A DNA stretch of 64,000 nt, taken from Spiroplasma poulsonii. Lineage in GTDB: Bacteria > Bacillota_I > Bacilli_A > Mycoplasmatales > Mycoplasmataceae. The stretch is taken from NCBI RefSeq assembly GCF_009866525.1, contig NZ_CM020866.1, positions 808,260-872,259 of the forward strand, written 5' to 3'. The notes beneath the pieces were generated by a model. The model saw only the letters and a program-made list of their open reading frames with translations, searched no databases and was not told the origin of the DNA. The position numbers and the translations under genes are program-made. Below, one piece after another: positions 1-14,298 of the stretch (positions within the stretch are counted from its first letter, which is position 1; the number at the start of each line of letters is the position of its first letter).

Positions 1-194
1 TTATAATTTACAATTATTATATTTAACATAAAATATTTATTTAAAATTAAATAATTTAAATAATAAATTAATTTTTCGTTGTGGAAAAATATTAAATTTT
101 TAAATAAAAAACATAATTAATTAAAATTATATTTTTCTATTAGTATCTTTTTTACAAATATTTGCAATTTTTTAACAAGTAATGCAAGAAGTCT
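1..194 (+). mobile_element. IS5-family element, right-end fragment
   Basis: The window opens inside an IS5-type element. Bases 2-31 encode the last codons of the transposase second frame, with a TAA stop at 29-31, followed by the AT-rich 3' tail and the terminal GCAAGAAGTCT ending at 194. It is followed by AAT (195-197), the expected 3-bp target duplication. It lies within the coding start of another copy of the same element, so this is a nested insertion. The left part lies outside the window. Confidence 0.93.
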
Positions 195-1022
195 AATAAA
201 TTTAATACTCTTAATGATAGAGAATGGTTAAGATTAACAGGAATAAAAAAATCCACTTTTAATAAAATGTTAGATATTTTAAAAGTTGCTGAAATAGAAA
301 AATTTAAAAAAGGTGGTAAAACTAATAAATTATCATTAGAAAATAGATTATTGATGACCTTATTATATTGACGAGAATATCAGACTTATTTTCATCTTGG
401 TAAAAGTTTTGATATTAGTGAGGCTAATTGTTATCGTAATATTAAGTGAATTGAAGATATTTTAATTAAAAACTCTGATTTTCAACAACTTGCTGGTAAA
501 AAAGCACTAATAAATGATTATTTTAATGATAAAACTATTATTATTGATGCTACCGAAACTCCAATCCAACGCCCAAAAAAAGACAAAAACAATCTTATTC
601 TGGTAAAAAGAAAAAACACACGATCAAAACACAAGTAATTATCGAACAAGAAACCAAAAAAATTATTGCAACAAGTTTTTCGCTCGGAAAAAAACATGAT
701 TATGCTTTATTTAAAGAATCAAAAATCCCAATTTTAAAAAATACCAAATTAATAGTTGATAGTGGTTATCAAGGAATACAAAAAAATCACAATAATGTTC
801 TAATACCTACAAAGAAAACAAAGAAAAACCCTTTAAACAAAGAACAAAAGCAATATAATAGACTAGTTTCAAAAATGAGAATTATTATTGAAAATATTTT
901 TGCTATTCTTAAAAAAATTTAAAATTATTACAGAAAAATATCGTAATCGAAGAAAAAGATTTGGTTTAAGATTTAATTTAATTGCCTCAATTTATAATTT
1001 ACAATTATTATATTTAACATAA
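195..1022 (+). pseudogene. IS5 transposase, 5'-split and frameshifted
   Basis: The transposase lacks its start codon because of the nested insertion. Compared with the other copies it carries one extra A in the run at 911-917 (seven A instead of six), which breaks the second frame just after the catalytic Glu region. It cannot make active transposase. Confidence 0.88.
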
Positions 1023-1185
1023 AATATTTATTTAAAATTAAATAATTTAAATAATAAATTAATTTTTCGTTGTGGAAAAATATTAAATTTTTAAATAAAA
1101 AACATAATTAATTAAAATTATATTTTTCTATTAGTATCTTTTTTACAAATATTTGCAATTTTTTAACAAGTAATGCAAGAAGTCT
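195..1185 (+). mobile_element. IS5-family element, split by nested insertion
   Basis: This is the remainder of an IS5-type copy, starting at codon 4 or 5 of the transposase and running to the right terminal repeat at 1181-1185. The copy ending at 194 was inserted after the AAT of its start region; the missing left end should lie left of the window. AAT at 1186-1188 is the outer target duplication. Confidence 0.93.
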
Positions 1186-1233
1186 AATGATATAATTGCT
1201 GATCGTGTCACTTATTTAAGCAGTTTTAACTAG
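1186..1233 (+). pseudogene. 3' stub of a gene cut by IS5
   Basis: Directly after the IS5 end, an open frame of 15 codons (NDIIADRVTYLSSFN) runs to TAG at 1231-1233. It is followed within 35 bases by a terminator, which suggests the genuine end of a gene whose body lies left of the IS copies. The fragment is too short to name. Confidence 0.5.
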
Positions 1234-1265
1234 AATTACTTAACATTATTAACTTAATACAAATT

Positions 1266-1298
1266 AGCCATTTTTATGATAGTGGCTTTTTTATTATT
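1266..1298 (+). terminator. Rho-independent terminator
   Basis: AGCCA (1266-1270) pairs with TGGCT (1283-1287) and a T-rich tract follows. It ends the transcription unit of the gene stub before the next promoter region. Confidence 0.65.
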
Positions 1299-1358
1299 TT
1301 TTAAAAAATTTAATAAATCTATAATATAATAAAGAAAGAACAAATTAGGTAAAGGGGT

Positions 1359-1448
1359 ATGACAATGACAATTAATAATACTAAAAATCAAGATTTTCAT
1401 AAATGATTATTTTTTGCTCGTACTAATAACATGATGATGTGCCGTTAA
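1359..1448 (+). CDS. Possible Met/Cys leader peptide upstream of NhaC-type transporter
   Basis: A 29-codon open frame starts at ATG 1359 (a second ATG lies at 1365), just downstream of a good AAAGGGG ribosome site. It contains one UGA read as Trp and ends with ARTNNMMMCR before TAA at 1446-1448. The run of three Met followed by Cys-Arg at the very end, 60 bases ahead of a transporter gene, resembles attenuation leader peptides that sense charged tRNA. Some NhaC-family members are known methionine or tyrosine transporters. A regulatory role is inference; no clear terminator/antiterminator pair is visible in the short gap to 1509. It may alternatively be a decayed or chance ORF. Confidence 0.45.
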
Positions 1449-1508
1449 TTACGATAAATTTAATAATATTAAAAATCAATAATCAATTATTTTAACAAGA
1501 GAAAGTAG

Positions 1509-3104
1509 TTGATTAATGTGCCGAAAAAACAGAAAAAAGTTGAAAAATTATTACAAGAACAAACGCTAACAACAAATTTATTAGATTTAAAGAAAGAGGT
1601 TTCTTTTCGTGGTTTAGTACCGTTGTTATTATTTGTTATTTTATTTATTTTAGTGGGAATTATTTTAGATATTTTTAAACAAGAAATTTTTTCAAAAAAC
1701 AATCCAATGGGGTTTTATTTAATATTTGCTCCAATTATTATTTTGATTCCAACGATTATTGGTTTTTTAATTATTAAAGGAAATTTTACAACTAAATTAA
1801 ATGCCTTCTTAAAAGGAAGTGCTGATCAAAACATTTTAATTATGGTTTTTATTTATTTATTGTCGGGGTCATTTGCTCAACTAATGAACATAATTGGGGC
1901 TTCTTCTGCCATTGCTTTTCTTGGGTTCAAGGTTATTCCACCAGCAATTTTAGTTGGGGGTGTTTTTCTAATTAGTGCGATTATTTCAACTGCAATGGGA
2001 ACTAGTGTTGGAACAATTGTTGCGTTTGGACCAATTGCGTTTGGAATGGCAGCACAAGCAAATTTAAATTTAGCAATGGTAGGTGGGGCCTTATTGTGCG
2101 GAGCAATGTTCGGTGATGATTTATCAGTTATCTCTGATACAGCAATTGCATCATGTCGAACTCAAGATGTTACTCCGCAAAGTCGATTTTTATTTAATTG
2201 AAAAATTTTAATTTTTGCCGCAATTATTACTATTATTCTTTTCTTTACCGTTACTTATGTCAAATATGCAAAAGTAAATAGTGAAAGATGAATTTGGTGG
2301 CGAGCATTATTAACAATTTTACCATTCTTTGTTGTTCTAGTTGTTGCCTTGTGTGGTGTTAATGTTTTTATTGTGTTAATTAGTGGGATTTTTGGTGCCA
2401 TTATTGTTGGTTTTAGTTTAAGCCAATTTAATCAATGAGTAACAGCAACTGGTGATTTAACATCATCTTATTTACCAAGTTTAACGCCCGCTCGTATGTT
2501 AAATGGCAGTTTAAATCCAAATGGTCATTTCTTAAGTGGTTTAGATAAGTTTTTAGTGGCAACAGATGCTATTAAAAATGGAATGTTATCAATGGCGGAA
2601 ATTGCTTTTTTAGCACTTTTCACTGGTGGTTTAGCAGGGTTAAGTGAACTATCTGGGGGATTGGAATGAGCAACTGAAAAAATTAATCAAAAAATTAAAG
2701 GTAAAAAAAGTGCGCAATTTGGAATTGCAACTTTAACAAGTGTGGCAGATATTGCTTTAGCTAACAATACTATTGCTATTATTGTTGTTGGCCCAATGGT
2801 AAAAGAAATTCGACAAAAATATGATTTAAATAAAAACAAGATTGCTGCTTTTGTTTCAATTTTCCCCGCTGTCTTCCAAGGTTTAATTCCATATGGGGCA
2901 CAAATGCTAATTTTAGTTAGTATGGCAAATAACTATGTTACTAGTAATCAAACACCGATCTCTTTTCTTGATGTTTGAAAATATGCTTGATATTTATATT
3001 TACTATTTTTTTCAGCAATTATTTTTATTAGTTTTAATAGTTTAGAACGCTATTTAACAGCATCATGATGAAAAGGAATAACTAACATCTTTCGGAAAAA
3101 ATAA
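1509..3104 (+). CDS. nhaC: NhaC-family Na+/H+ antiporter or Na+-coupled transporter
   Basis: A 531-residue, strongly hydrophobic protein, read through several UGA Trp codons. About 11 membrane segments alternate with loops. The region around residues 150-220 (SAIISTAMGTSVGTIVAFGP, then GAMFGDDLSVISDTAIAS) is typical of the NhaC family, where the Asp/Ser-rich stretch lines the ion path. The second half repeats this pattern (LTSVADIALANNTIAIIVVG near residue 405). The start is taken as TTG at 1509 because AGAGAAAG lies just upstream; GTG at 1518 is possible. The family exchanges Na+ for protons, but related members carry amino acids such as methionine or tyrosine. The Met-rich leader ORF upstream makes an amino-acid substrate worth considering. 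The gene ends at a strong terminator and stands alone. Confidence 0.85.
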
Positions 3105-3108
3105 GATT

Positions 3109-3138
3109 AAAATAACTATTTTAAATAGTTATTTTTTA
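3109..3138 (+). terminator. Rho-independent terminator after nhaC
   Basis: AATAACTA (3111-3118) pairs with TAGTTATT (3126-3133), with a trailing T tract. It separates the transporter from the rRNA promoters. Confidence 0.75.
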
Positions 3139-3171
3139 TGAAAAAAATATTAATATTTTTAGTAAAAACGC

Positions 3172-3199
3172 TTGCAAAAAAATATGGATTTTATATACT
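3172..3199 (+). promoter_or_regulatory. rRNA promoter P1
   Basis: TTGCAA (3172-3177) and TATACT (3194-3199) with a 16-bp spacer, about 240 bp upstream of 16S. It is the first of two tandem sigma70-type promoters. Confidence 0.6.
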
Positions 3200-3293
3200 T
3201 ATAAAGGTGTCAGTTAGTAATACTTATTATTAATGAAAAATGAATATTTCCGCACAATATCGAAAAAATTATTACAAAAAAAGTCAAAAGTTA

Positions 3294-3322
3294 TTGACAA
3301 TAATCACTAATTTTTGTATGAT
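3294..3322 (+). promoter_or_regulatory. rRNA promoter P2
   Basis: A perfect TTGACA (3294-3299) and TATGAT (3317-3322) with an ideal 17-bp spacer. It is the strongest promoter match seen in the window and sits about 110 bp upstream of 16S. The intervening leader holds TCTTTGAAAACT, repeated in the 16S-23S spacer, as is usual for rRNA processing/antitermination elements. Confidence 0.8.
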
Positions 3323-3435
3323 TTGAAAGGTGTTTTGTTGACACAAAAACGATCTTTGAAAACTAAACATAACAACAAAGATAATCATTTAATCAATGAA
3401 TATCCGTCATTAAAGCTAGGAACAAAAACAATATT

Positions 3436-4957
<1,522 letters not shown>

Positions 4958-5234
4958 TATGGAGTTATTACTTTATAGTAATCTAATTAGTTTTAATGAC
5001 CGTTATGTTTAGTTTTCGGGGATTAGTTTCTCTGACAATAACACGAAAAATGTTATTGAAATTGTTCTTTGAAAACTGGATAATAGACATCTAGTTATTT
5101 TAATCATAAGATTAAAATAACAATAATTCAAAATTTCTGTTATTTTAAAAAAATAACTAAAATTTCACAGTTATATTTGTAAATGATTCTCAAAACTGAT
5201 TTAAAATCAGGTCAAATAATTAAATTAATAAAAC
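4958..5234 (+). other. 16S-23S internal spacer, no tRNA
   Basis: A 277-bp spacer with no tRNA gene. It contains TTCTTTGAAAACTGGATAAT near 5063, a repeat of the rRNA leader element, and several A/T-rich stretches able to form the processing stems that flank 23S. Absence of spacer tRNAs is usual for Spiroplasma and many Mollicutes. Confidence 0.8.
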
Positions 5235-8146
<2,912 letters not shown>

Positions 8147-8219
8147 AAAGCGAGAGCTTATTTACAAATTTTAGAATGTTTATTATCTAGTTTTGAGGGG
8201 ATAATTCCACTCAAGTGAT

Positions 8220-8326
<107 letters not shown>

Positions 8327-8331
8327 AAAAA

Positions 8332-8358
8332 AAGACTTTAAATAAGTCTTTTTTTTAT
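8332..8358 (+). terminator. rRNA operon terminator
   Basis: AAGACTT (8332-8338) and AAGTCTT (8344-8350) form a hairpin followed by a run of T, immediately after 5S. Confidence 0.85.
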
Positions 8359-8389
8359 TTGTTAAATTTTAACATTAAAAAATGCATTA

Positions 8390-9202
8390 TTATTTTGAAT
8401 AATGCATCGTATAAACATTAAAACATAATTTTTGACTTTTAAAACCAAGTTTTTCATATAGTGGTAACCCATCAGGAGTGGCAATTAAACCAGCATATTG
8501 GTAATTGGCTTGTTTTGCTTGGTTTAATAAATGAATTAGCATTTTCTTTGGCAAAACCTTGTTTTTGATGATTACTATGAGTTGCAATATCATCAATAAT
8601 TGCTAATTCTGGTTCAAAGTATAAGTTGCCAGTTGAAACGGGAATGTTGTTTTTTGTTAAAATGGTTAAATAACTAATTTTTTCAGCTTGGTTTAATTCT
8701 CAAATTGATTGATATTTTGCAAGATCAATGAGGGATAAATCAAAGGCACTTTTAATAACTTTAACAACATCATGAACAATCGTTTGTGATGTTACTTCTT
8801 GAAATTGTTCATTCTGGTTTTCCCGATTAGTTATTGTAAAAGTTGATAAATTAATTAACATTCCTAATGCAGTTTCAAAGTGTTGTAAACCACTTTTTTC
8901 AAAAAATGATTTTTCAGAGCTTGGTTATTGTCAACGGTAATAGTACATCAAGTAAAAGGGGTTTTATTGATGTGATATTGGTCGATAATTTCCCCAGCTT
9001 TCGCAAATTGCTCGGCGGTTGCTAAATGGGAACTAATCACAATATTTAAATTACTTTTTGATTTACGTGAATCAATGTGATGAAAAAAATTCTTATAATC
9101 AGTTTCAACGAATTGTTTTCCTTCATCATGTTTTGGGTCCACCATATAATGAATAAAATTTGTTACTAACTTATTTAGTTTTTCATCATTAAAATTTAAC
9201 AT
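8390..9202 (-). pseudogene. GNAT-type acetyltransferase, two frameshifts
   Basis: A gene on the minus strand starts at ATG 9202 behind an AAGGAGAC ribosome site and would encode about 270 residues. The C-terminal half shows the GNAT acetyl-CoA-binding fold: ELAIIDDIATHSNHQKQGFA (beta4 and the acetyl-CoA loop), then an AGLIATPDGLPLYEKLGFK segment and a short final strand. The frame is broken twice: near 8905, within an A-rich run, and near 8545, just after GFAK. Restoring one base at each site gives a continuous protein. The substrate cannot be told. Either a pseudogene or two homopolymer sequencing errors. Confidence 0.75.
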
Positions 9203-9398
9203 AACTTGTCTCCTTCTTACTAAGTATAATTTTATCATTTTTTATTTAATCAAAATCTTTTTTAAAACTTTATTTTGTTAAAATGAATGATTTGCTTTAA
9301 TTTTTATGATTTTTTGATATAATGGGAATAGTCTATGTAAAAATATTAAGAAGTATTCTTATATAGGAACGAAACATAAAAAGATGAGGAGTTTATTT

Positions 9399-9872
9399 AT
9401 GGCAGTAAAAAAGAAAGTTGTTATGCAAGAGGAGTTATCAGTAGTTGACTTAATAAATCAAATTATTGAAGAGGGAAAAGATTTAACTACTAAAACTGAT
9501 GAAAAAGAAGCAAAAGAAAAATTAATCCGTGAAGAATGAATTAAAAAAAATAATGAAGCATCTATTTTGGCTGTAAAGAAATGAGAAGCAAAGATTGCTT
9601 TAGCAAAACAAAAAGAAATTAAAGCTTCTGCAAAAGTAAAAGACGTTGATAAAATTGAACAAGAACGAATTATTGTGTTAGAACAAAAACGTAAAGAAGA
9701 AATTGTAAAAAATAATACCTTATACGAAAAACGTGCTAAAAAACAAATGCGTTTAACAAATATTTCACGTGTTAAAAATGCGATGCGTGAGCGTAAAGTG
9801 ATTTTATCAAAAGAATCATGAGAAAAAGAATCACAAAAGTGACAAAAATTATTAGATCAAGTTTCACGTTAG
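9399..9872 (+). CDS. Conserved charged coiled-coil protein
   Basis: A 157-residue protein starting at ATG 9399 behind GATGAGGAG. It is very rich in Lys and Glu (about 40 percent charged), has no membrane segment and is predicted helical throughout, with long stretches such as EQERIIVLEQKRKEEIVKNN that fit a coiled coil. Trp codons are UGA. No family is recognised. A promoter-like region (the TATAAT-like ATATAATGGG at about 9317) lies upstream and a terminator directly downstream, so it is a single-gene unit. A cytoplasmic structural or nucleic-acid-binding role is possible but unproven. Confidence 0.75.
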
Positions 9873-9880
9873 TTAACAAA

Positions 9881-10447
9881 TTACACTGGTTTTTTATCAG
9901 TGTTTTTTTTCGAAAATTTAAATTGAAAGTTATAGTCTGTTTCATCGAGATAATTTAAGAAACTCTGATTAAATAAAAAGGGATATTTATTTGCAAAATA
10001 ATATATCATTTTAATAAATGGAATTAAAACCGGAGTTGTTAAGGCGGTTGATGTTATTGCACAAATTGTATTATTTATTAACCAAAAGATTCAAACCCCA
10101 AGGGCTTGCTTAATATTTCCAAAAATAACTCAACTATATAGAAAAATGGCAATTAAATATTGTAAGTAAATTAAGACAAAAACGACAATTGGATATAAAA
10201 AATAATATTTAATAAAGCACCGACGCATAAAGAAAATAATAGTAACGATTAAATTTCAAGTAAAAAAGGTGAAAAAAACAAAAATAAAACCAAAGCCAGA
10301 ATAGTATAAACAGATTAAAGCCGTATAAACATTACAAATAATATAGTTAAGATATCAACGGAAATAAATTGCTCAAATTGTTAGCATGAGATAGTCAAAG
10401 GTAATATAGTTTAAGGATAGAATACTAATTAATCGAAAAACAAAAGC
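9881..10447 (-). pseudogene. Multi-pass membrane protein, 5' end removed by IS3
   Basis: An open frame of 188 codons on the minus strand runs from the IS3 junction at 10447 to TAA at 9881-9883. It has about five hydrophobic segments rich in Phe, Ile, Tyr and Trp (UGA) and a last loop TALTTPVLIPFIKMIYY followed by a charged tail. The N-terminus is lost beyond the IS3 element. No target duplication flanks that element, so the missing part was probably deleted. The helix pattern and length could suit a small substrate-binding membrane subunit of an ECF transporter, but nothing specific proves it. Confidence 0.6.
9883..9910 (+). terminator. Terminator between converging genes
   Basis: ACACTG (9883-9888) pairs with CAGTGT (9898-9903), followed by eight T. 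It overlaps the stop of the converging membrane gene and may serve both strands. Confidence 0.75.
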
Positions 10448-10502
10448 TGGAATGGCAAGGGTTTTTTGGACAAATTTTATGTAGAGTAAAGATTTTTATA
10501 TT

Positions 10503-11569
10503 AGACCTCTTGCGATACCCTTTTTTATTAAAATATTATTATAAAATATAATTTATGAGGACATAAAAATATGAACAATAATAAATTTAATACTCTTAAT
10601 GATAGAGAATGGTTAAGATTAACAGGAATAAAAAAATCCACTTTTAATAAAATGTTAGATATTTTAAAAGTTGCTGAAATAGAAAAATTTAAAAAAGGTG
10701 GTAAAACTAATAAATTATCATTAGAAAATAGATTATTGATGACTTTATTATATTGACGAGAATATCAGACTTATTTTCATCTTGGTAAAAGTTTTGATAT
10801 TAGTGAGGCTAATTGTTATCGTAATATTAAGTGAATTGAAGATATTTTAATTAAAAACTCTGATTTTCAACAACTTGCTGGTAAAAAAGCACTAATAAAT
10901 GATTATTTTAATGATAAAACTATTATTATTGATGCTACCGAAACTCCAATCCAACGCCCAAAAAAAGACAAAAACAATCTTATTCTGGTAAAAAGAAAAA
11001 ACACACGATCAAAACACAAGTAATTATCGAACAAGAAACCAAAAAAATTATTGCAACAAGTTTTTCGCTCGGAAAAAAACATGATTATGCTTTATTTAAA
11101 GAATCAAAAATCCCAATTTTAAAAAATACCAAATTAATAGTTGATAGTGGTTATCAAGGAATACAAAAAAATCACAATAATGTTCTAATACCTACAAAGA
11201 AAACAAAGAAAAACCCTTTAAACAAAGAACAAAAGCAATATAATAGACTAGTTTCAAAAATGAGAATTATTATTGAAAATATTTTTGCTATTCTTAAAAA
11301 ATTTAAAATTATTACAGAAAAATATCGTAATCGAAGAAAAAGATTTGGTTTAAGATTTAATTTAATTGCCTCAATTTATAATTTACAATTATTATATTTA
11401 ACATAAAATATTTATTTAAAATTAAATAATTTAAATAATAAATTAATTTTTCGTTGTGGAAAAATATTAAATTTTTAAATAAAAAACATAATTAATTAAA
11501 ATTATATTTTTCTATTAGTATCTTTTTTACAAATATTTGCAATTTTTTAACAAGTAATGCAAGAAGTCT
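10503..11569 (+). mobile_element. IS5-family element, full length, inside IS3
   Basis: A 1067-bp copy flanked by ATT at 10500-10502 and 11570-11572. Its left terminus reads AGACCTC instead of AGACTTC, a change in the inverted repeat that may lower its mobility. It sits near the 3' end of the IS3 orfB, so it is younger than that element. Confidence 0.95.
10571..11406 (+). CDS. IS5-family transposase (two frames, -1 slippage)
   Basis: A reference copy of the transposase. The first frame runs from ATG 10571 (behind GAGGACAT) to TAA 11021-11023, 150 residues, with an N-terminal helix-turn-helix-like region. A slippery A7 run (10960-10966, read A AAA AAA) lies just after the first catalytic Asp. 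A -1 shift there joins the second frame, ending at TAA 11404-11406, to give 278 residues. The DDE residues fit Asp121 (IIDATET), Asp192 (IVDSGYQG) and Glu236 (RIIIENIFAIL), typical of the IS5 superfamily groups that use frameshifting. Slippage is inferred from the frame layout and the conserved run. Confidence 0.9.
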
Positions 11570-12655
11570 ATTCAATTGGTGTTAAATAATTTAATTTGCT
11601 GTGAATTCGTACATTATTGTATCAATTAACATAGTCAAATAATTCTAATTTAAATTGTTCAATATTTTTAAATTTTCTGTTTTTAATTAATTCTGTTTTT
11701 AAAATTTTATAGGTTGATTCAGAAACAGCATTATCATAAGGACAGCCTGGTTTACTATAAGATTTTGCAACATTGTTTTTGGCTAAAAGATTGTAAATGA
11801 TATTGTTATTAAATTCGCTGCCTTGATCAGTATGAAATATTTTAATATTATCTAAAGAAAAACTAAGCTTTTTAAAAGTATTTTCAACTAATTTGGCATC
11901 TTTATCGGAACTAACATCATAACCAATAACTTCACGATTAAATAAATCAATTAGAAAGCACACATAATATCATTTGCTATTGATAGCAACTTGTGTTAAA
12001 TCACTGACAACAACTTCATGTAGTTTATAATTATTAAATTCTTGATTTAACAAATTATGATATTTGTATGTAGCGTTTTTGTTACTTTGATGTTTATATT
12101 TAAGTTTTGTATAATTGGAAATTAAGTTATATCTTTGCATTATTTTACTAATTTTTATTCGTGATAATAAAATATTTTGTTGTGCTAACATAACTTTAAT
12201 TTTTCTTGTGCCATAATTTTTACGACTTTTTAAGAAAATACTGATAACAGCATTATCAATAGTATGGTTTGATTTAGGATTATTTGATTTCAATTGATAA
12301 TAAAACGTTGATCTAGGAACTTTTAGTGTTTTGCATAAATTAATAATTGCATATTTTTCTTTGTTGTTTTTAATAATTACTATTTTTTGCCTATTATCAG
12401 TGTGGCTTGCTTTAAAATATCATTTTCCATTCGTAATTGTTTAATTTCTTTTCTTAGATGAATTAGTTCATTTTCTTCTGGGCTTCGATTATCTTTTGCT
12501 TTAAATGAACCAGAATTATTGAATTCATGAATTCATTTTCAAACTGTTGATTTACCGACCTGATAGTCACTGGACAATTGTTTTGCTGTTTTACCTGTTT
12601 TATAAAGACTAACAATTTGTTGTTTAAATTCATCGGTATAATGATTCTTTGCCAT
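11568..12655 (-). CDS. IS3-family transposase OrfAB, C-terminus trimmed
   Basis: OrfA (12655 to 12380, 91 residues) starts behind GGAGGTGTAATT and has a helix-turn-helix ([20 protein letters not shown] ... GKSTVWKW) and a leucine-zipper-like C-terminus ([20 protein letters not shown]). OrfB is in the -1 frame, joined at the C AAA AAA T run near 12383. It carries the DDE domain: Asp in VVSDLTQ, Asp in FHTDQGSEF and Glu in NAVSESTYK. The IS5 insertion supplies a TAG at 11568-11570 right after LTPIE, cutting off only the final few residues, so the enzyme may still be nearly complete. Confidence 0.85.
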
Positions 12656-12733
12656 AATTACACCTCCATTTATTAATTTAATTATAATCCTTACTCCACA
12701 TTATTGTTGTCCAATTTATCTTAACCCATCCAA

Positions 12734-14029
12734 ACAATTACAGAATGATGACATGTTACTTATCAACGAACACTTTTTAAATATTATGATCCAAATAAAT
12801 TAAATAAAGATGGCAGATATGGTGGTAACCGATTTGTCTTTTTGTTAGATGCCGAAATGGGACGAAAGCCATATCAGCGAATTCATTTTGACTTGTATAT
12901 TAAAGTTCTTAAGGAATTAGATTCTGGGAAACTATATCAAGATATCATTGATAAATATAAAGATTCAAAAATTACCCCAATGACTGTTTCTAATATTTTT
13001 AGAAGTATTGATTTGGCAGAAATTAATGAAAACTTTAAACATACTGCCCTTCATAATAAAATAAAAGCCGATAGCAAATACATTTATTTGGGATTAGATG
13101 ATACTTTTACTAAAATCTTTAAAAGACATAAAAAGATTGATAAGAATATGGTTCGATTAGCATATTTGCATACTGGAATTGATTGACAAAAATCTACTAA
13201 GAAACGACATTTTTCACAAAATAAGCTATTGTTAACGGTGATGTCAAAAAATGTAAATCTTAAGATGAAAGAATATCGGCAATTGTTAAAAGAATTCATT
13301 AATAATAATTATGATTTAACAGAAAAATCGTTAATAGTAATGGGTGATGGTGCTGAATGAATTAAAAAAATAGCAGAATATTTTAAATCAGACTATATTT
13401 TAGATGAGTTTCATTTAATGGCTAAAGTTCACCGTTGTTTTAATTTTCGTCGATTAAGTAAAGATTCAAAGAAAGTGCTAACAATAGAAGAAACACAGAA
13501 AAAAGCAATCTATCAAGATTTATATGCTTTTGTTCGAAAAGGGGGAGTTGATCATATCTTAGATTACTTAAAACCATTTTTAACAAAAGAAATGCAAGAA
13601 GTGTACCCATTTTTAAAGGATAAAAAAGACAAGGTTAAAGAATTAATTAAATATATTACTACAAATGCGAATGGCATTAGAAATTATCAGAATGAGTATT
13701 ATATTGGTTGCCAAACAGAATCACAAATTTCACATAATGTTAAGGCATTAAAATCTTATGGAGCAAAAGCATATAGTGAAATTGTCTTTCGTACTATGTT
13801 ATCGATGCGAATGGCAAAGGTTAATCAGTGAAGTCCAATTCAACTCATTATTAATGAACACATTGAAGAAGTTAAAGAAGCAACTGAGTATTATCGTCAA
13901 AATATGTGATTTCATCCAACAAATGAGAATTATGATTATGAATCAAAACAAGGTTCAGTCCCAATCTTAAAATCAAAAGAAAGAGGAATCACAAAATTAA
14001 TCAGAAAAGTTCTTAGTTCAAAAAACTAA
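12734..14029 (+). pseudogene. ISLre2/UPF0236-type transposase, N-terminus lost
   Basis: A continuous frame of 431 codons runs from the IS3 junction to TAA at 14027-14029, with several UGA Trp codons. It matches the ISLre2 family (also annotated as UPF0236, or Mbov_0401-type in mycoplasma ICEs). The segments YLGLDDTF, LIVMGDGAEWIKK, LDEFHLMAKVHR (the Asp-x-x-His core) and GCQTESQISHNVKALKSYGAKAYS (toward the catalytic Glu region) are visible. The start and the left end of the element are missing, removed at the IS3 border. Confidence 0.85.
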
Positions 14030-14176
14030 TCAGTTAACAATTTGGAACAAATTTTAATAATTTGCATTTTTGCTGTTGCAGAATATAAATATTCATGGTT
14101 TAATTAGAATAACTTAAAAAGACAAAGTCTTGTTAATGCTTTTATACGAAAAAGAATTAAATTTATGTCTATTAAA

Positions 14177-14199
14177 CAAACACTTACTTTATTCCAACA
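14177..14199 (+). repeat. Right terminal sequence of the ISLre2-type element
   Basis: CAAACACTTACTTTATTCC plus the following AACA closes the ISLre2 remnant about 150 bp after its transposase stop. The same 23 bases occur at the right arm of the hairpin at 23666-23691, which supports its role as an element end. Confidence 0.6.
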
Positions 14200-14200
14200 T

Positions 14201-14236
14201 AAAGCGGTCAAAACACCAATAACGCTTTATTTTTTG
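14201..14236 (+). terminator. Terminator-like hairpin
   Basis: AAAGCG (14201-14206) pairs with CGCTTT (14223-14228) and T-rich sequence follows. A TATAAT box at 14249-14254 then begins the next unit. Confidence 0.5.
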
Positions 14237-14298
14237 GCGATTTTAGGATATAATTATTACATAGAGTTTTGGGGTTAAATTAAAGTGGGTGCTAAATA

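Larger units (their letters stand above)
10448..12732 (-). mobile_element. IS3-family (IS150-type) element, split by IS5
   Basis: The element reads on the minus strand. Its ends are TGGAATGGCAAGGG (10448 onward) and the complement of TGGATGGGTTAAG (ending at 12732), imperfect inverted repeats that share TGGA and an inner TTGGACAA block. Without the IS5 copy at 10503-11569 and its ATT duplication it is 1215 bp, the same as the other copies. No target duplication is visible (AAAGC left, AACAA right) and both neighbouring genes are truncated, so a deletion or recombination occurred here. Confidence 0.9.

Noticed and set aside
4958-5234. tRNA genes in the 16S-23S spacer
   Set aside because: No cloverleaf pattern, T-arm GTTCRA or CCA-type acceptor could be found.
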